DNA of 64,000 nt, taken from Andreprevotia sp. IGB-42. GTDB taxonomy: Bacteria > Pseudomonadota > Gammaproteobacteria > Burkholderiales > Chitinibacteraceae. Numbering within the stretch: position 1 is the stretch's first letter; every line of letters begins with the position of its first letter. The stretch lies in assembly GCF_009848685.1 (NCBI RefSeq), contig NZ_WXTX01000005.1, positions 62,001 through 126,000 on the forward strand, given 5' to 3'. The notes beneath the pieces were generated by a model. The model ran no database searches. It had not been told where the DNA came from and saw only the letters and a list, made by a program, of their open reading frames with translations. This document shows positions 36,085 to 45,076 of this stretch, one piece after another. A program made the position numbers and the translations under genes.

Positions 36085-36206
36085 CCATATCGGCCAGCGC
36101 GGGCGGCATCCGCTCTGCATGTGCCATAGCGGGCCGTTTGCATCACGCAACAAGCAGCCCGGTATGTTTGTGCCTGCATACGCCCATGCTATAGTCCCCA
36201 TCGGTG

Positions 36207-36516
36207 TTGCCCACCCTGGGCAATCACGCTTCGGTCACCTCGATGAACCCTGTTCTGCGTACTGCACTGCTCGCCGCAACGGCCCTCCGGGCCGTCGGTG
36301 GTGTACGCGCGGGTTCTCCGCCTGTTTCATCTGTCGCACCGCCCGTGGGCGTTGCAGTTGCCGGTGTTGCACCGCCTGCATTGCGCCCCCTGGACTGATC
36401 GTCAGTCCGCTTCGCGGCTCCAGCTTTATCAATCACGGTTTGATCATCACCGTTTGCGTGCGCGCACGGTGATTGTGCTGGGGCCTGTCTGTTTCCCTGA
36501 CAGGTGAACAAGAATC
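36207..36516 (+). promoter_or_regulatory. Structured leader ahead of the EamA transporter
   Basis: Four stem-loops precede the gene. TTGCCCA/TGGGCAA at 36207-36223; ACGGCCC/GGGCCGT at 36279-36295; ATCACCGT at 36446-36453 with ACGGTGAT at 36466-36473; CCTGTC at 36484-36489 with GACAGG at 36499-36504, whose right arm covers the likely ribosome site. CAATCAC at 36430-36436 can instead pair with GTGATTG at 36469-36475, so the third stem has a competitor. A 51-codon frame (36243-36398) lies inside. This layout suggests translation control or attenuation. Confidence 0.5.
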
Positions 36517-37380
36517 ATGAATTTCAATCGTTCCGCATGGACCGCAACCGGTTCGACGGCGCTGTTTGTGCTGCTATGGAGCAGCGGCGCCATCTTTTCC
36601 AAATGGGGGCTGGCCCATGCATCGCCCTTTGCCTTTCTTGTCATCCGCTTTGGGCTGGCATTTGGCGTGTTGCTGCTGATCGGCCTGGCCCGCAGGCGCT
36701 GCTTGCCGCGGCCCGGCACGTTCGGGCTGGTGGCATCGGCCGGCTTCCTGATGATCGGCTGCTATGCGATCAACTTCTTGCTGGCGCTGGCGCATGGGGT
36801 GAATCCGGGGGTGCTGGCCACGGTGCTGGGCATACAGCCCATCCTCACGCTGCTGTTCGTGGAGCGCCGCTTCACGCTGCGGCGCGGGCTGGGCCTTGCC
36901 ATGGCGCTGGGTGGCCTGACGCTGGTGGTGTACCAGAGCCTGATGCATGCGCGTTTTCAGGGCACCGGTACGCTGTTTGCGCTGGCGGCGCTGTTGAGCA
37001 TTACTGCGGGTGCCATCCTGCAGAAGCGCGTGCAGCAGGCGCCCGTCGAGGTTTTGCCCATGCAGTACGGGGTAAGCCTGCTGCTGTGCCTGGCATTCGT
37101 GCCCGGCCGGCCGTTCATGTTCGAGTGGGCCGCAGGCTTTGTGGTGCCGCTGTTGTGGATGGCGCTGGTGATTTCGGTGCTGGCGCAGTTGCTGTTGTAC
37201 CGGCTGATCCGTGGCGGCAATCTGGTGAATGTCACCAGCTTGTTCTACCTCGTGCCCGTTACCACGGCGCTGCTCGATTACGTGTTCCTGGGCAATGCAT
37301 TATCGGTGCAGAGCGTGCTGGGCATGGTGGCCATCCTGGGTGGCTTGATGCTGGTATTTGCCAGGCCGGGCGTGAGCTGA
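36517..37380 (+). CDS. EamA-family (DMT) transporter
   Basis: A 287-residue inner-membrane protein with ten hydrophobic segments in two EamA repeats of about 140 residues (LFVLLWSSGAIFSKWGLAHASPFAFLVIRFG begins the first; LFALAALLSITAGAILQK the second). Drug/metabolite transporters of this type export amino acids, nucleobases or related small molecules by proton exchange. A structured leader (36207-36516) and a following hairpin (37394-37428) frame it as a single-gene unit. Substrate unknown. Confidence 0.9.
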   Translation: MNFNRSAWTATGSTALFVLLWSSGAIFSKWGLAHASPFAFLVIRFGLAFGVLLLIGLARRRCLPRPGTFGLVASAGFLMIGCYAINFLLALAHGVNPGVLATVLGIQPILTLLFVERRFTLRRGLGLAMALGGLTLVVYQSLMHARFQGTGTLFALAALLSITAGAILQKRVQQAPVEVLPMQYGVSLLLCLAFVPGRPFMFEWAAGFVVPLLWMALVISVLAQLLLYRLIRGGNLVNVTSLFYLVPVTTALLDYVFLGNALSVQSVLGMVAILGGLMLVFARPGVS

Positions 37381-37393
37381 CCGGGCTGTTGCA

Positions 37394-37428
37394 GGCCGGC
37401 TTCCACGGTGTGACCGTGGGCGCCGGCC
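37394..37428 (+). terminator. Extended hairpin after the EamA gene
   Basis: GGCCGGC (37394-37400) and CCACGGT (37403-37409) pair with ACCGTGG (37413-37419) and GCCGGCC (37422-37428), leaving a three-base loop and one small internal loop. It has no T tail, so it may be a processing site, a repeat, or a weak terminator. A second perfect stem, CCGCCCG/CGGGCGG, follows at 37485-37504, just before the phage portal gene. Confidence 0.5.
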
Positions 37429-37549
37429 AACGCATGCCATCCCACTGATCGCACCAGCAAACCCACCCATCCGGCAGTGTTACACCGCCCGTTACATCGG
37501 GCGGCCACCGGTAGTCTTGCGGGTATCTATCCACGCAGGATGCGTACCC

Positions 37550-39922
37550 ATGCAGACCACTGCCATGCCGTTTGCCGCGGCTGATGTTTCCTTTGACGTA
37601 ACCACGCCAGACCAGCCTTTTTCAGAGGCGGAGAGCGAGCGCCACACCGAGCAGCAACAGATCGAATTTGCCGAGCGCCTGTCTGGCCTGGGCCAGCGCC
37701 TGCAAGGCCAGGCAGACAAGCTGGTGGCCGCGCGGCGCAGCGTGGAAACACGCATGCTGGCAGACCTGCGCCAATACAACGGCTTGTATGACCCCGACCA
37801 GCTCAGCAGTATCGAGGTGGCCGGTGGTTCCAAGGCGTTTGTGAACATGACGCGTGCCAAGTGCAATGCGCTGGAATCCCGGCTGGGCGATGGTTTGCTG
37901 CCCAGCGATGGCAATAACTGGGCGATTACGCCCACGCCGATGCCGGAGCTGAATGCCGTACTGGGTGATGACACGGTGATCGGCTACCGCAGCCCGGGCG
38001 CGATGCCGGGCGGGCCTGGCATGGTGAGCGGGCCTGCTATGGCGGGGCAGATGGGCAACGGCCCGGGCATGCCGCCCAATAAGCTGTTTGGCCAACCGGC
38101 GAACGGTGCGGGCCAGGCCATGGGGCAGCCGGTGCAAGCCAGGGACATGGCCCGCCAGCGCCTGGACGACGCGGCAGACCGCGCGGCACGCATGCAAACG
38201 CTGATGGCAGACCAGTTGGCCGAATGCGATTACAGCGCCAGCCTGCGCGATGTGATCCACGATGCGGTGGTGCTGGGTACAGGGGTGCTCAAGGGCCCGG
38301 TGGCGCACAGCGCAACCACCACGCGCTTCCAGAAGGTGGAAGAGGCGGGCGCGACCTTCCACCTGCTGGTGCGCCAGGCGCAGATCAAGCCGGTGGCGGA
38401 GCGGGTGGACCCGTTCGAGTTTTTCCCCGATCTATCCGCACAGCGGATCGAGGATGCCGAGTTTGCATTCCAGCGCCATTACCTGACGCGCAAGCAGTTG
38501 CGCGAGCTGGCGCGGCAGGATGATTTCCTCAAGGGGCAGATCCGCCAGGTCTTGCTGGAGAGCGAGCGACCCAGTTCCACCGTGCCCAGCCACCTGGCCG
38601 AGATGCGCGAAATGGCCAGCCTGACCGGCATCGAGGACAAGCGCTACCAGTTGTGGGAATACCACGGCCCCATCCAGCGCAACGAGCTGGAAGCGTGCGG
38701 CTGCGCCGGGCTGCCGGAAGAAGATGACCCCGATTACGATCCGTTTGCCGAGCTGCAAGCGTGCATCTGGTTTACCGAACACCGCGTGATCAAGGCATCG
38801 CTCAGCCCGCTGGATGATGGCCGGCTGCCGTATGCGGTGTATACGCTGGAAACCGATGGCACCAGCCTGTTCGGCACCGGGGTGCCCTATGCAATGCGCC
38901 ATACCCAGCGCGTGCTGAATGCATGCTTCCGCGCCATGCTCGATAACGCCTCGCTCAGTGCCAAGCCACAGGTGCTGATCGATATCGGCGCGGTGCAGGG
39001 TGCTGATGGCGATTACACCATCAAGCCGGGCAAGAGCTGGGTATGGGATAGCCGCTACGCCAGTACCGAGCCATTCCGCGTGGTGCCCATCCAGTCCAAC
39101 CTGACCGGCATGATGGGCCTGTTCAACCTGGCATCGCAGCTGCTGAGCGAGGAAACGGGGGTATATCCGCTGCAGCAGGGCGACCAGACGCGCTTCCTGA
39201 ATGAAACCGCCACGGGCGCGGCGATTGCCGCCAATTCCATGTCCACGCTGATCGGCCGGTTGGTAAAGCGCTTTGACGATGGCGTGACCAAGCCCTTCAT
39301 CCGTGCGCTGTACCACTGGAACATGCTGCATGCGGACGATGAAAAGGTAAAAGGCGACTGCAATATCGTGGCCCGGGGCGTATCGGCATTGCTGGAGAAA
39401 GAAACCCAGACCAATGGCCTGATGCAGATGCTGCAGATGGCCGGCCACCCGGTGGTCGGCCCGTTCCTGAATCCGGAAGGGCTGGTGGAGGAAATCTCCC
39501 GCGTGATGCGCCTGCCCAAATCCGTGCTGAAAACGCCGGAGCAGATGGCGCAGCAACAGCAGCAGGCACCAGGCCCGGACGCACAGGCAGGCCATGCACA
39601 GGCGCAGCAGGATAACGCCGCACTGGCGCAGGCCAAGTTGCAGCTGGAGCAGGCGCGCCTGCAGTTGCAGCAGCAGGAGCTGCAATGGGCGGCGCAGGAA
39701 CGCCAGCTGCAACACCAGGAGTTCCAGCAAGACCAGGCGGGCGACATGCAGCGCCACCACGATCAGATCGCCATCCGCCAGGCAGGGCTGCAGGAACAGC
39801 AGGCGCGCCGCGCGATGGAGCTGACGGCGCAGCAGCAGATGCAGCGTGAACGGACCAATGCGGACAACCAGCGCTTCAATACCGAGGTGGCGTTGAAGCT
39901 GCAGAACGGTAGCGGGATTTAG
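37550..39922 (+). CDS. Phage portal protein (podovirus head-tail connector type), orphan
   Basis: A 790-residue protein matching the podovirus-type portal/head-to-tail connector family: ADLRQYNGLYDPDQ near residue 80, LRDVIHDAVVLGTGVLKGP, VDPFEFFPDLSA, RVLNACFRAMLDNASLSAKP, and the GLFNLASQLLSEETGVYPLQQGDQTRFLNETATGAAIAANS block. Portals form the 12-mer DNA gate of the capsid. Residues 645-780 are a Gln-rich coiled coil, longer than usual. No terminase, capsid or integrase gene is near, so this is a solitary phage gene. ATG 37550 fits; the frame is open to 37517. Confidence 0.85.
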   Translation: MQTTAMPFAAADVSFDVTTPDQPFSEAESERHTEQQQIEFAERLSGLGQRLQGQADKLVAARRSVETRMLADLRQYNGLYDPDQLSSIEVAGGSKAFVNMTRAKCNALESRLGDGLLPSDGNNWAITPTPMPELNAVLGDDTVIGYRSPGAMPGGPGMVSGPAMAGQMGNGPGMPPNKLFGQPANGAGQAMGQPVQARDMARQRLDDAADRAARMQTLMADQLAECDYSASLRDVIHDAVVLGTGVLKGPVAHSATTTRFQKVEEAGATFHLLVRQAQIKPVAERVDPFEFFPDLSAQRIEDAEFAFQRHYLTRKQLRELARQDDFLKGQIRQVLLESERPSSTVPSHLAEMREMASLTGIEDKRYQLWEYHGPIQRNELEACGCAGLPEEDDPDYDPFAELQACIWFTEHRVIKASLSPLDDGRLPYAVYTLETDGTSLFGTGVPYAMRHTQRVLNACFRAMLDNASLSAKPQVLIDIGAVQGADGDYTIKPGKSWVWDSRYASTEPFRVVPIQSNLTGMMGLFNLASQLLSEETGVYPLQQGDQTRFLNETATGAAIAANSMSTLIGRLVKRFDDGVTKPFIRALYHWNMLHADDEKVKGDCNIVARGVSALLEKETQTNGLMQMLQMAGHPVVGPFLNPEGLVEEISRVMRLPKSVLKTPEQMAQQQQQAPGPDAQAGHAQAQQDNAALAQAKLQLEQARLQLQQQELQWAAQERQLQHQEFQQDQAGDMQRHHDQIAIRQAGLQEQQARRAMELTAQQQMQRERTNADNQRFNTEVALKLQNGSGI

Positions 39923-40013
39923 CAGCGCGCCAACAGCCTGCGAGATGCGGGTGGGCCGGCTCGGTGGCCGACCCACTCCGCCAGCGAGATGAATGAATCA
40001 GGAGGAGGGCACG

Positions 40014-40187
40014 ATGAGTGCAATGAGCCATACGGAAGTCAAAGCGCTGCAGGAGAAGATCGCTGCGGCTATCGAGAAAACCCGCGAGCAGCTGGAGCAC
40101 TGCCAGCCGGAAAAGGTGGTGGGCTGGCAGGCGAGGTTGCGGACGCTGCGTGAGGTAGCGGAGTGGGTGGGTTGTGTGGTTGATTAG
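40014..40187 (+). CDS. Small helical protein after the portal gene
   Basis: A 57-residue, mostly helical, charged protein (EVKALQEKIAAAIEKTREQLEHC then LRTLREVAEWVGCVVD). A strong ribosome site (GGAGGAGGG) precedes ATG 40014, better than the upstream ATG at 39993. It lies 91 bases after the portal gene, and its small size and position fit a phage accessory protein, but no name can be given. Confidence 0.6.
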   Translation: MSAMSHTEVKALQEKIAAAIEKTREQLEHCQPEKVVGWQARLRTLREVAEWVGCVVD

Positions 40188-40305
40188 CAGATAGGCCCAT
40201 TTTTTCGAGGTTAGGACGAAATAATGAGAAGCCGTTTTCTGTTCTCCAAGGTCGGATTTTTATTTGCCTTTCTTTTTGACGAAATTTACGTCATACGATT
40301 GTTTG

Positions 40306-40761
40306 TTATGCTTGATCAATCAGCTCTCTAATGCCGAGGGCAGTTTGTATTTTTGATACAGTCTTGTAATTTCTTTCGTGTCGATTTTCTTGAAAAACTG
40401 AGTTGGATAACCCAATTAAATTTGCTGCGGCAGTATGAATTTCTTTTGGATTTGGTAAGTAATTCGGGAGGATTTTACTCCAAATATTATATGCAGGAAT
40501 TGCTGCTGCCTTAGATGAGAGGTCACAAGCAAGTCGCCGCAATGCATGGGATGCCTCAAGTTCTGATTCTCTGTTTCCTACTGGTGTACTTATTGCTTGT
40601 TGATGAAAAACTAAAGCAAATTGGATGTCTCCAATTGTTTTTCGAAAATCATGAGTGGGATCAATAAAAAATTTGCCTAATATTTGTCCGAAAACAAAAA
40701 CTAACGTGCTGCCAAAGATGGTGAGGCACGTGGTGAAAATTATTTTCAATGATTCGTCCAC
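40306..40761 (-). CDS. Membrane-anchored protein in the AT-rich patch
   Basis: A 151-residue protein with a membrane segment at residues 8-28 and a mostly helical cytoplasmic part (residues 40-150). It starts at a GTG (40761) with CGGAG eight bases upstream. Its DNA is clearly lower in GC (about 40%) than the window average, and codons are unlike the neighbours, pointing to recent transfer. A frame remnant on the same strand at about 40831-40926 (ending KNFLGETNK) has similar composition. No family is recognised. Confidence 0.6.
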   Translation of the reverse strand: MDESLKIIFTTCLTIFGSTLVFVFGQILGKFFIDPTHDFRKTIGDIQFALVFHQQAISTPVGNRESELEASHALRRLACDLSSKAAAIPAYNIWSKILPNYLPNPKEIHTAAANLIGLSNSVFQENRHERNYKTVSKIQTALGIRELIDQA

Positions 40762-40918
40762 TGTTTTCTCCGAGCAACGATGCGTAAGCTTTGAGGCTAG
40801 TGTAAATGTTTTCTGTATCTATATTTTGGCTTATTTGTTGGTTTCTCCAAGGAAATTTTTTACACGAGCATAGCTACTATCTAATAGCTCATCTGCATCT
40901 ATTTTCGAGAAATTTCGA

Positions 40919-41251
40919 TTATCTGCCTTCCAGCCAAGCTGGTATCGCCTCTTCCAGCATTGCCACCAGTTCCGCATCCATGTAACGGTAGTTGTCCGGG
41001 ATATCCAGCACATGGATGGGCTTGTGATCGAGCAGGCGGGTGAATTCCGCCTTCAGGCGGCTTTTGTGTTTCTGTTCCATCACGATGATGATGTCGGCCC
41101 AGCTGATATCGGCCGCGCTTACCGTCTTGCGGGCATTGGGGCTGGTGCCGGCGGAGCGGGCGTTATAGCCGGGTCGTTTGCGCCACAGGGTTTCGGCGGT
41201 GGGGCTGCGCCACTGGTTGCGGCTGCAGATGAATAGCAGGTTGGTGCTCAA
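40919..41251 (-). CDS. Low-molecular-weight protein tyrosine phosphatase-like protein
   Basis: A 110-residue protein with the LMW-PTP P-loop Cys9-SRNQW-Arg15-S, followed by SPTAE, and IPDNYRYMD near the end, which recalls the DPY/YxxD acid region. It is shorter than classical Wzb/ArsC-type LMW phosphatases (about 140) and belongs to a small subgroup often found alone. It probably dephosphorylates a protein Tyr or Arg, or binds a phosphoprotein. The start is supported by position; the ribosome site is modest (AGGAG 7-11 bases upstream on the minus strand). Confidence 0.8.
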   Translation of the reverse strand: MSTNLLFICSRNQWRSPTAETLWRKRPGYNARSAGTSPNARKTVSAADISWADIIIVMEQKHKSRLKAEFTRLLDHKPIHVLDIPDNYRYMDAELVAMLEEAIPAWLEGR

Positions 41252-41457
41252 TCAGGCTCCTTGATGGTGGGGGCTTGCTGTAAACGCCGGGCATCACGGC
41301 GAGTATGGATGTTGCCCGGTTGCCTGGCGCGCCTGCGCTTTTCGGCGCGGATATACATCAGCTTCCAGTTCTTTTCGCGTTTGACGGCGGCGGCCGGTGC
41401 TGGTCATCAGCAGTTTTGATCCGGTCTTTGAACCGGGACCATGCGCGGCCGCGCTGT

Positions 41458-41724
41458 TCAACCATGCGGGATCAGCGCCTTCATCCGGGCGGCAAGCTCG
41501 CCGTTGCCATCGCTGAGCCATGCGTCGTTCTGCAGCAGTTGCACGGCGACGGGTGGCAGGTTGGCGGGGCCGATTTCTGCCAGCAGCTTGCTCAGCGCGC
41601 TATGGAATCCGGCCCGTGTGGCGGCAATCTCGTCCGCAGTGTGGTTGGCCCGGCACACGCCCTTGTCGTTGTACATGCCCATGCCATCGAGCAGTTCGAA
41701 CAGCGTGCTGGTTTCTGCGTTCAT
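41458..41724 (-). CDS. Small protein of unknown function
   Basis: An 88-residue soluble protein, mostly helical, ending ARMKALIPHG. The sequence (STLFELLDGMGMYNDKGVCRANHTADEIAATRAGF) is natural in composition, without signal or motif. No strong ribosome site precedes the ATG at 41724. Its position among other small leftward genes (41939-42178, 42613-43353) suggests a loose group, but intergenic gaps are wide. Confidence 0.5.
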   Translation of the reverse strand: MNAETSTLFELLDGMGMYNDKGVCRANHTADEIAATRAGFHSALSKLLAEIGPANLPPVAVQLLQNDAWLSDGNGELAARMKALIPHG

Positions 41725-41938
41725 GCGGTGACGAATCGGGCAGCTGTCATGCCCGCTACTTTAATCCGTAGGGTATGCGGCAAGCCAGTGATGCCGTTGC
41801 GGTGGGTGTTTGGTGTTGCCTGCAGGCAGGTGGCTTGTACGTCGGCATGATGTCCACACGACCTGGCCAAGCAAAATGCGTTGAGCCGTGCCGGTTCTGG
41901 CGGGGGGCGCAGGTGATCATCTGGCTGCGCCGATGACC

Positions 41939-42178
41939 TCAGGCGGCGTCGTTGACGTCGGTTACGCTGGGCGGGGCGGCCTGGAAGGTGCTGACTTCGT
42001 CCAGCAATGCCAGCAGCTCCGGCACTGCGGCATCCGGGCAAGTCACATCGAGTCGGGTGTGGTCATCTTCCACCGGTGTGACGGTGGCGGTGGTGCCCTT
42101 GGTGCCTTGCATCGCCTGTTGCAGCACCGGGCCTACCGATGCCCCCAAGCCATGCAGGGTGACGGAAATCTGCTTCAT
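41939..42178 (-). CDS. Small protein of unknown function
   Basis: A 79-residue protein with alternating strands and helices: MKQISVTLHGLGASVGPVL, then TVTPVEDDHTRLDVTCPDAAV and LLDEVSTFQAA. It resembles small alpha/beta ferredoxin-like regulatory domains, such as those that bind a partner protein, but no motif names it. AGGAG seven bases before the ATG makes it a real gene. A 434-base gene-free stretch lies between it and the next gene. Confidence 0.65.
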   Translation of the reverse strand: MKQISVTLHGLGASVGPVLQQAMQGTKGTTATVTPVEDDHTRLDVTCPDAAVPELLALLDEVSTFQAAPPSVTDVNDAA

Positions 42179-42612
42179 GACTGCGACTCCTGAATGAAAT
42201 GTTGCCGGTGCTGGCCTGCCTCCCTGGCCTACTTCGGCCTTGTAGCCTGGATGCCCGATAGCACCCCCGCAGGCGGCTGCACTTTTGTTGCTTGCGCTAT
42301 CCAGCGCGGCTTGGCAGATATGAGCGCTTGTTCCGGCTCGGAGACAAATGACGGCCAGATAAACAATTTCTTACTTGTTCGGTATTAAATAGGGTCTTCG
42401 ATTACGCTGCAAGCATTTTCTGAATGCGCTTTCAGAAAGTGGATGAAGGGCTGTATTGCAGCGATATACGGCATATTCTGGCGGAGCGGTTCCTCAGGCA
42501 GTCCTGTTGGTTTAGCAGGGCGCGGGTTGTATGGAAAGGCGCAATGGCACGGATTACTGACGCATGGTGCTGCGCTGGCATCGGCTGGCGTGCGCCACCT
42601 TGCAGCACATCG
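42179..42612. other. Gene-free stretch
   Basis: These 434 bases contain short frames on both strands that read as random, and a relatively AT-rich patch near 42360-42420. I see no gene, hairpin of note or promoter that I can defend. Confidence 0.5.
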
Positions 42613-43353
42613 TTAACGGCGGCGCGGTGCCTTGGGCGCTATGGCAGGGGTATGGGCAGCGAGGTGTTCGCCCACTTTATGGAAGTAATCATCGTGCAGG
42701 CCACGTGCGGCCGGGTGGTGGGTGATGACGAATTGCGTATGCGCGTTGCCGGCATATTCAAAACCGTCTGCGCTGCTTTGCCAGTTGGCTTGGCCTGCAA
42801 TGCGTAGCCAGTGGCGGCGGTGGCTTTTGCCGTAGAACACCACTTGCCGGGGCTGGTAGTGCTGCAGCATGGCGTGCAGGCGATGGCCGCGCGGGGGAGC
42901 GAGCGTGCGCTGGCAGATGGCGCGGCTTTGCAGCTGTGGCAAATGGCTGTGGGTGGCGTAAAGCCATTTACGGGTACTCAGCAGCGGCAACAGCTCCATC
43001 AGGCAGCTGCCGCCGCCGTTGCGGGCCAGTTGCTGCACCTGGTAGCGCAGCAGATCGGCTGCATCGCAGGGCTGGCCCTGGCTGGCCAGCAGTACACGGA
43101 TCAGCCGGCTCCAAGTGGGATGGGGCACAGCGGTTTCATCAAAGAAGCGGGTGCTGCCGATGGCTTGATGGAAGCCGGCGAGGTCTTCCAGTGGGGTGGC
43201 GCCGCGTTCTTCCCAGGTTTGCAGCCGCTGGCTGATGTGCGCCAGCGTGTTGTTGCCGGGCTCGTCCATGCCGATGAACCAGATGGGGGCGGCCAGATTG
43301 CCGTAGCCGTAGAAAGAGGCGAGGAACAGGGCAAGCAGATCGTCGTCGAGCAT
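42613..43353 (-). CDS. Uracil-DNA glycosylase-like protein, unknown specificity
   Basis: A 246-residue protein with two segments that look like the UDG superfamily: an N-terminal strand with GNLAAPIWFIGMDEPG (the WFIGxEPG motif) and a C-terminal strand-loop FVITHHPAARGLHDDYF (the HPS-like active-site loop). A His-Asp pair follows. The middle is helical and Arg/Gln-rich. Relatives remove uracil or hypoxanthine from DNA, or bind DNA. No standard catalytic motif A is visible, so the call is by pattern. It is not linked to other repair genes here. Confidence 0.65.
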   Translation of the reverse strand: MLDDDLLALFLASFYGYGNLAAPIWFIGMDEPGNNTLAHISQRLQTWEERGATPLEDLAGFHQAIGSTRFFDETAVPHPTWSRLIRVLLASQGQPCDAADLLRYQVQQLARNGGGSCLMELLPLLSTRKWLYATHSHLPQLQSRAICQRTLAPPRGHRLHAMLQHYQPRQVVFYGKSHRRHWLRIAGQANWQSSADGFEYAGNAHTQFVITHHPAARGLHDDYFHKVGEHLAAHTPAIAPKAPRRR

Positions 43354-43462
43354 GGTGCGGCCAAATCACAAAAGGGGCGCGAGTATCGGCGGATGCAGCC
43401 ATTTTGGCAATGTGGCTTGTGCACAGCGCGCTGGCTAGCTTGCGAGCAGCGGCGTCGCGCAG

Positions 43463-44569
43463 CTATGGCGCAGTTGGGGGCAGAAGAGCGCCGGGCTGAT
43501 CCATGGTGGATTGCAGCGCGGTTTGCAGCTGCTGTACCGGTGCATCGGTATCGGTATAGGGGGGATACTGCCAAGTGCGCACCAGCCAGTACCAATTGCC
43601 GTTCTGCCAGCGCGTGAGACGCAAACGTCTTTCGCCTGAGTCATAACTGTCGAATTTTCCTTCCCATTGCAGTGCATCGGCCGGGACATTTGCCGGATTG
43701 CTCTCGATGAGGTTTCGCCCGAGGCCCTGCAGCCGTTTTACCTCTGCCGCAATGCTCACAGGGACGGCAGTGCCCTGCATATCGACAGTGGCATCCGCAT
43801 CACTGCGGTCCCCCAGATTGAACGTATAACGCCGCGTGCCATCCCGGTCTGTCTGGCCTTCTATCCACCAGGCGGGGTCCAGTTTCACTCGTTGTCGATT
43901 GAGCGGGTTTTGCCAGGTGCCTGATGGGTGGGTAATCAGGTCATAAGGGGTATGCACCGCCAGCGCAGTTTGCCACTCAGTGATCAGCCAGATTGCCGGA
44001 ACCGGTAAAGCCAGCAGGATCAGCGTTGCGATGATATCAAGAGTCGTTGTGGTACGGCATTGCACCTTGCACCCGAGCATTGCATCGTAGGTGGTTGGCT
44101 GGCCTGAACGTAGCCGCGAGCCCTGCCAGATTGTCGTCAGGAACATGCTGTACGGAAACAGCAAGCCCAGGCCGAGTACCCAGCACAGCATGTTGCGCCG
44201 CAGGTGATCAACAAAATCCAGCGGGTAACCCTTGGCGTTGCGCACCGTGATGCCCTTCAAGACTTTGCCGGGGGTATTGCCAAGGCAGGCGGCAACGAGT
44301 GCATCCAGCACCAGTGCCAGCGGCGTGGCCAGCAGGATGAACCACAGGTTGTTCAGTGCCTGCAGCTTGAGCGATATCGGCTGTGGCACATGGCACAGTA
44401 CGGCAAAGAACAGCGCATAGAGCAGCAGGATTTGCCAGGTCAGGTCGAACAGGCGGGCCTCGCCACGCGCAATCATCCAGGTGTCCGGGGGCGCGGGCGC
44501 GATTGCCTGCTTGTGTTGCAGCCGGCGTTTGCGCTCGGTGCGCGATGGTTTTCTGGACGAATGCTGCAT
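43463..44569 (-). CDS. RDD family membrane protein
   Basis: A 368-residue protein. After a basic N-terminus (residues 1-30) come membrane segments, with the RDD motif seen as ALVAACLGNTPGKVLKGITVRNAKG, and a large C-terminal soluble domain (from about residue 190) outside the membrane. The RDD fold is thought to act in transport or membrane stress. It is the last gene of an operon with a small membrane protein and a GYF-domain protein upstream on the same strand (44677-45994), a common genomic group. Confidence 0.8.
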   Translation of the reverse strand: MQHSSRKPSRTERKRRLQHKQAIAPAPPDTWMIARGEARLFDLTWQILLLYALFFAVLCHVPQPISLKLQALNNLWFILLATPLALVLDALVAACLGNTPGKVLKGITVRNAKGYPLDFVDHLRRNMLCWVLGLGLLFPYSMFLTTIWQGSRLRSGQPTTYDAMLGCKVQCRTTTTLDIIATLILLALPVPAIWLITEWQTALAVHTPYDLITHPSGTWQNPLNRQRVKLDPAWWIEGQTDRDGTRRYTFNLGDRSDADATVDMQGTAVPVSIAAEVKRLQGLGRNLIESNPANVPADALQWEGKFDSYDSGERRLRLTRWQNGNWYWLVRTWQYPPYTDTDAPVQQLQTALQSTMDQPGALLPPTAP

Positions 44570-44676
44570 GGTTGGGTGTCAGTAGCTGCCGATAGGCTTG
44601 GAAGTCCTGCCGGTAAGGGTAAGGAATCGGCAGGGCTGGCCTCATTCCCCAAGCGGGTCAGCGTGCCATGTTGGCG

Positions 44677-45018
44677 CTATCCGGCCTGTGTCGGCAGCGG
44701 TGGCGGTACCACCGGCTTGGCGCGTTTGCGCAGGAACAGGCAAACGGCGGTGCTGGCCGCCACGGGCAGTACCAGCGTAAACCAGATGAAAATCGCCGGG
44801 TCTGGCGACAGGGCGATGGGGCCGCCCAGCAGCATCCAGCACAGCAGGTGAACCACGCCAGTGATCCCCCATGTTGCACCTGCACCGATGAACTGCAGTT
44901 TGACCACGTTCGCCGGCTTGGGTTTGCCGCTCCAGATGACCAGCCAGGTCAGCACAAAGCAGATCAGTACCGGCACAATGGCTTGAACGAAAAAAATCAT
45001 GAACAGGCTGTACAGCAT
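44677..45018 (-). CDS. Small membrane protein of the GYF/RDD operon
   Basis: A 113-residue membrane protein with three to four hydrophobic segments (MLYSLFMIFFVQAIVPVLICFVLTWLVIWSG begins it) and a short Pro-rich tail (VPPPLPTQAG). ATG 45018 has GGAG about ten bases upstream; the longer frame to 45150 runs into the preceding gene and looks non-coding. It lies between the GYF-domain gene and the RDD gene, 58 and 107 bases from them, in the same direction. It may be a small subunit of the same membrane complex. Confidence 0.7.
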   Translation of the reverse strand: MLYSLFMIFFVQAIVPVLICFVLTWLVIWSGKPKPANVVKLQFIGAGATWGITGVVHLLCWMLLGGPIALSPDPAIFIWFTLVLPVAASTAVCLFLRKRAKPVVPPPLPTQAG

Positions 45019-45076
45019 GACGGCGTTGCTCCGGAAGGCAATGGGGCCCAGTAATCGGTATTGGAAAGAATCGCAC

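Noticed and set aside
41294-41407. 37-codon minus-strand frame beginning MTSTGRRRQTRKELEADVY
   Set aside because: Could be real, but no ribosome site and no family; not enough support.
42424-42807. 127-codon plus-strand frame
   Set aside because: Largely antisense to the UDG-like gene, with Cys/Arg-rich random composition.
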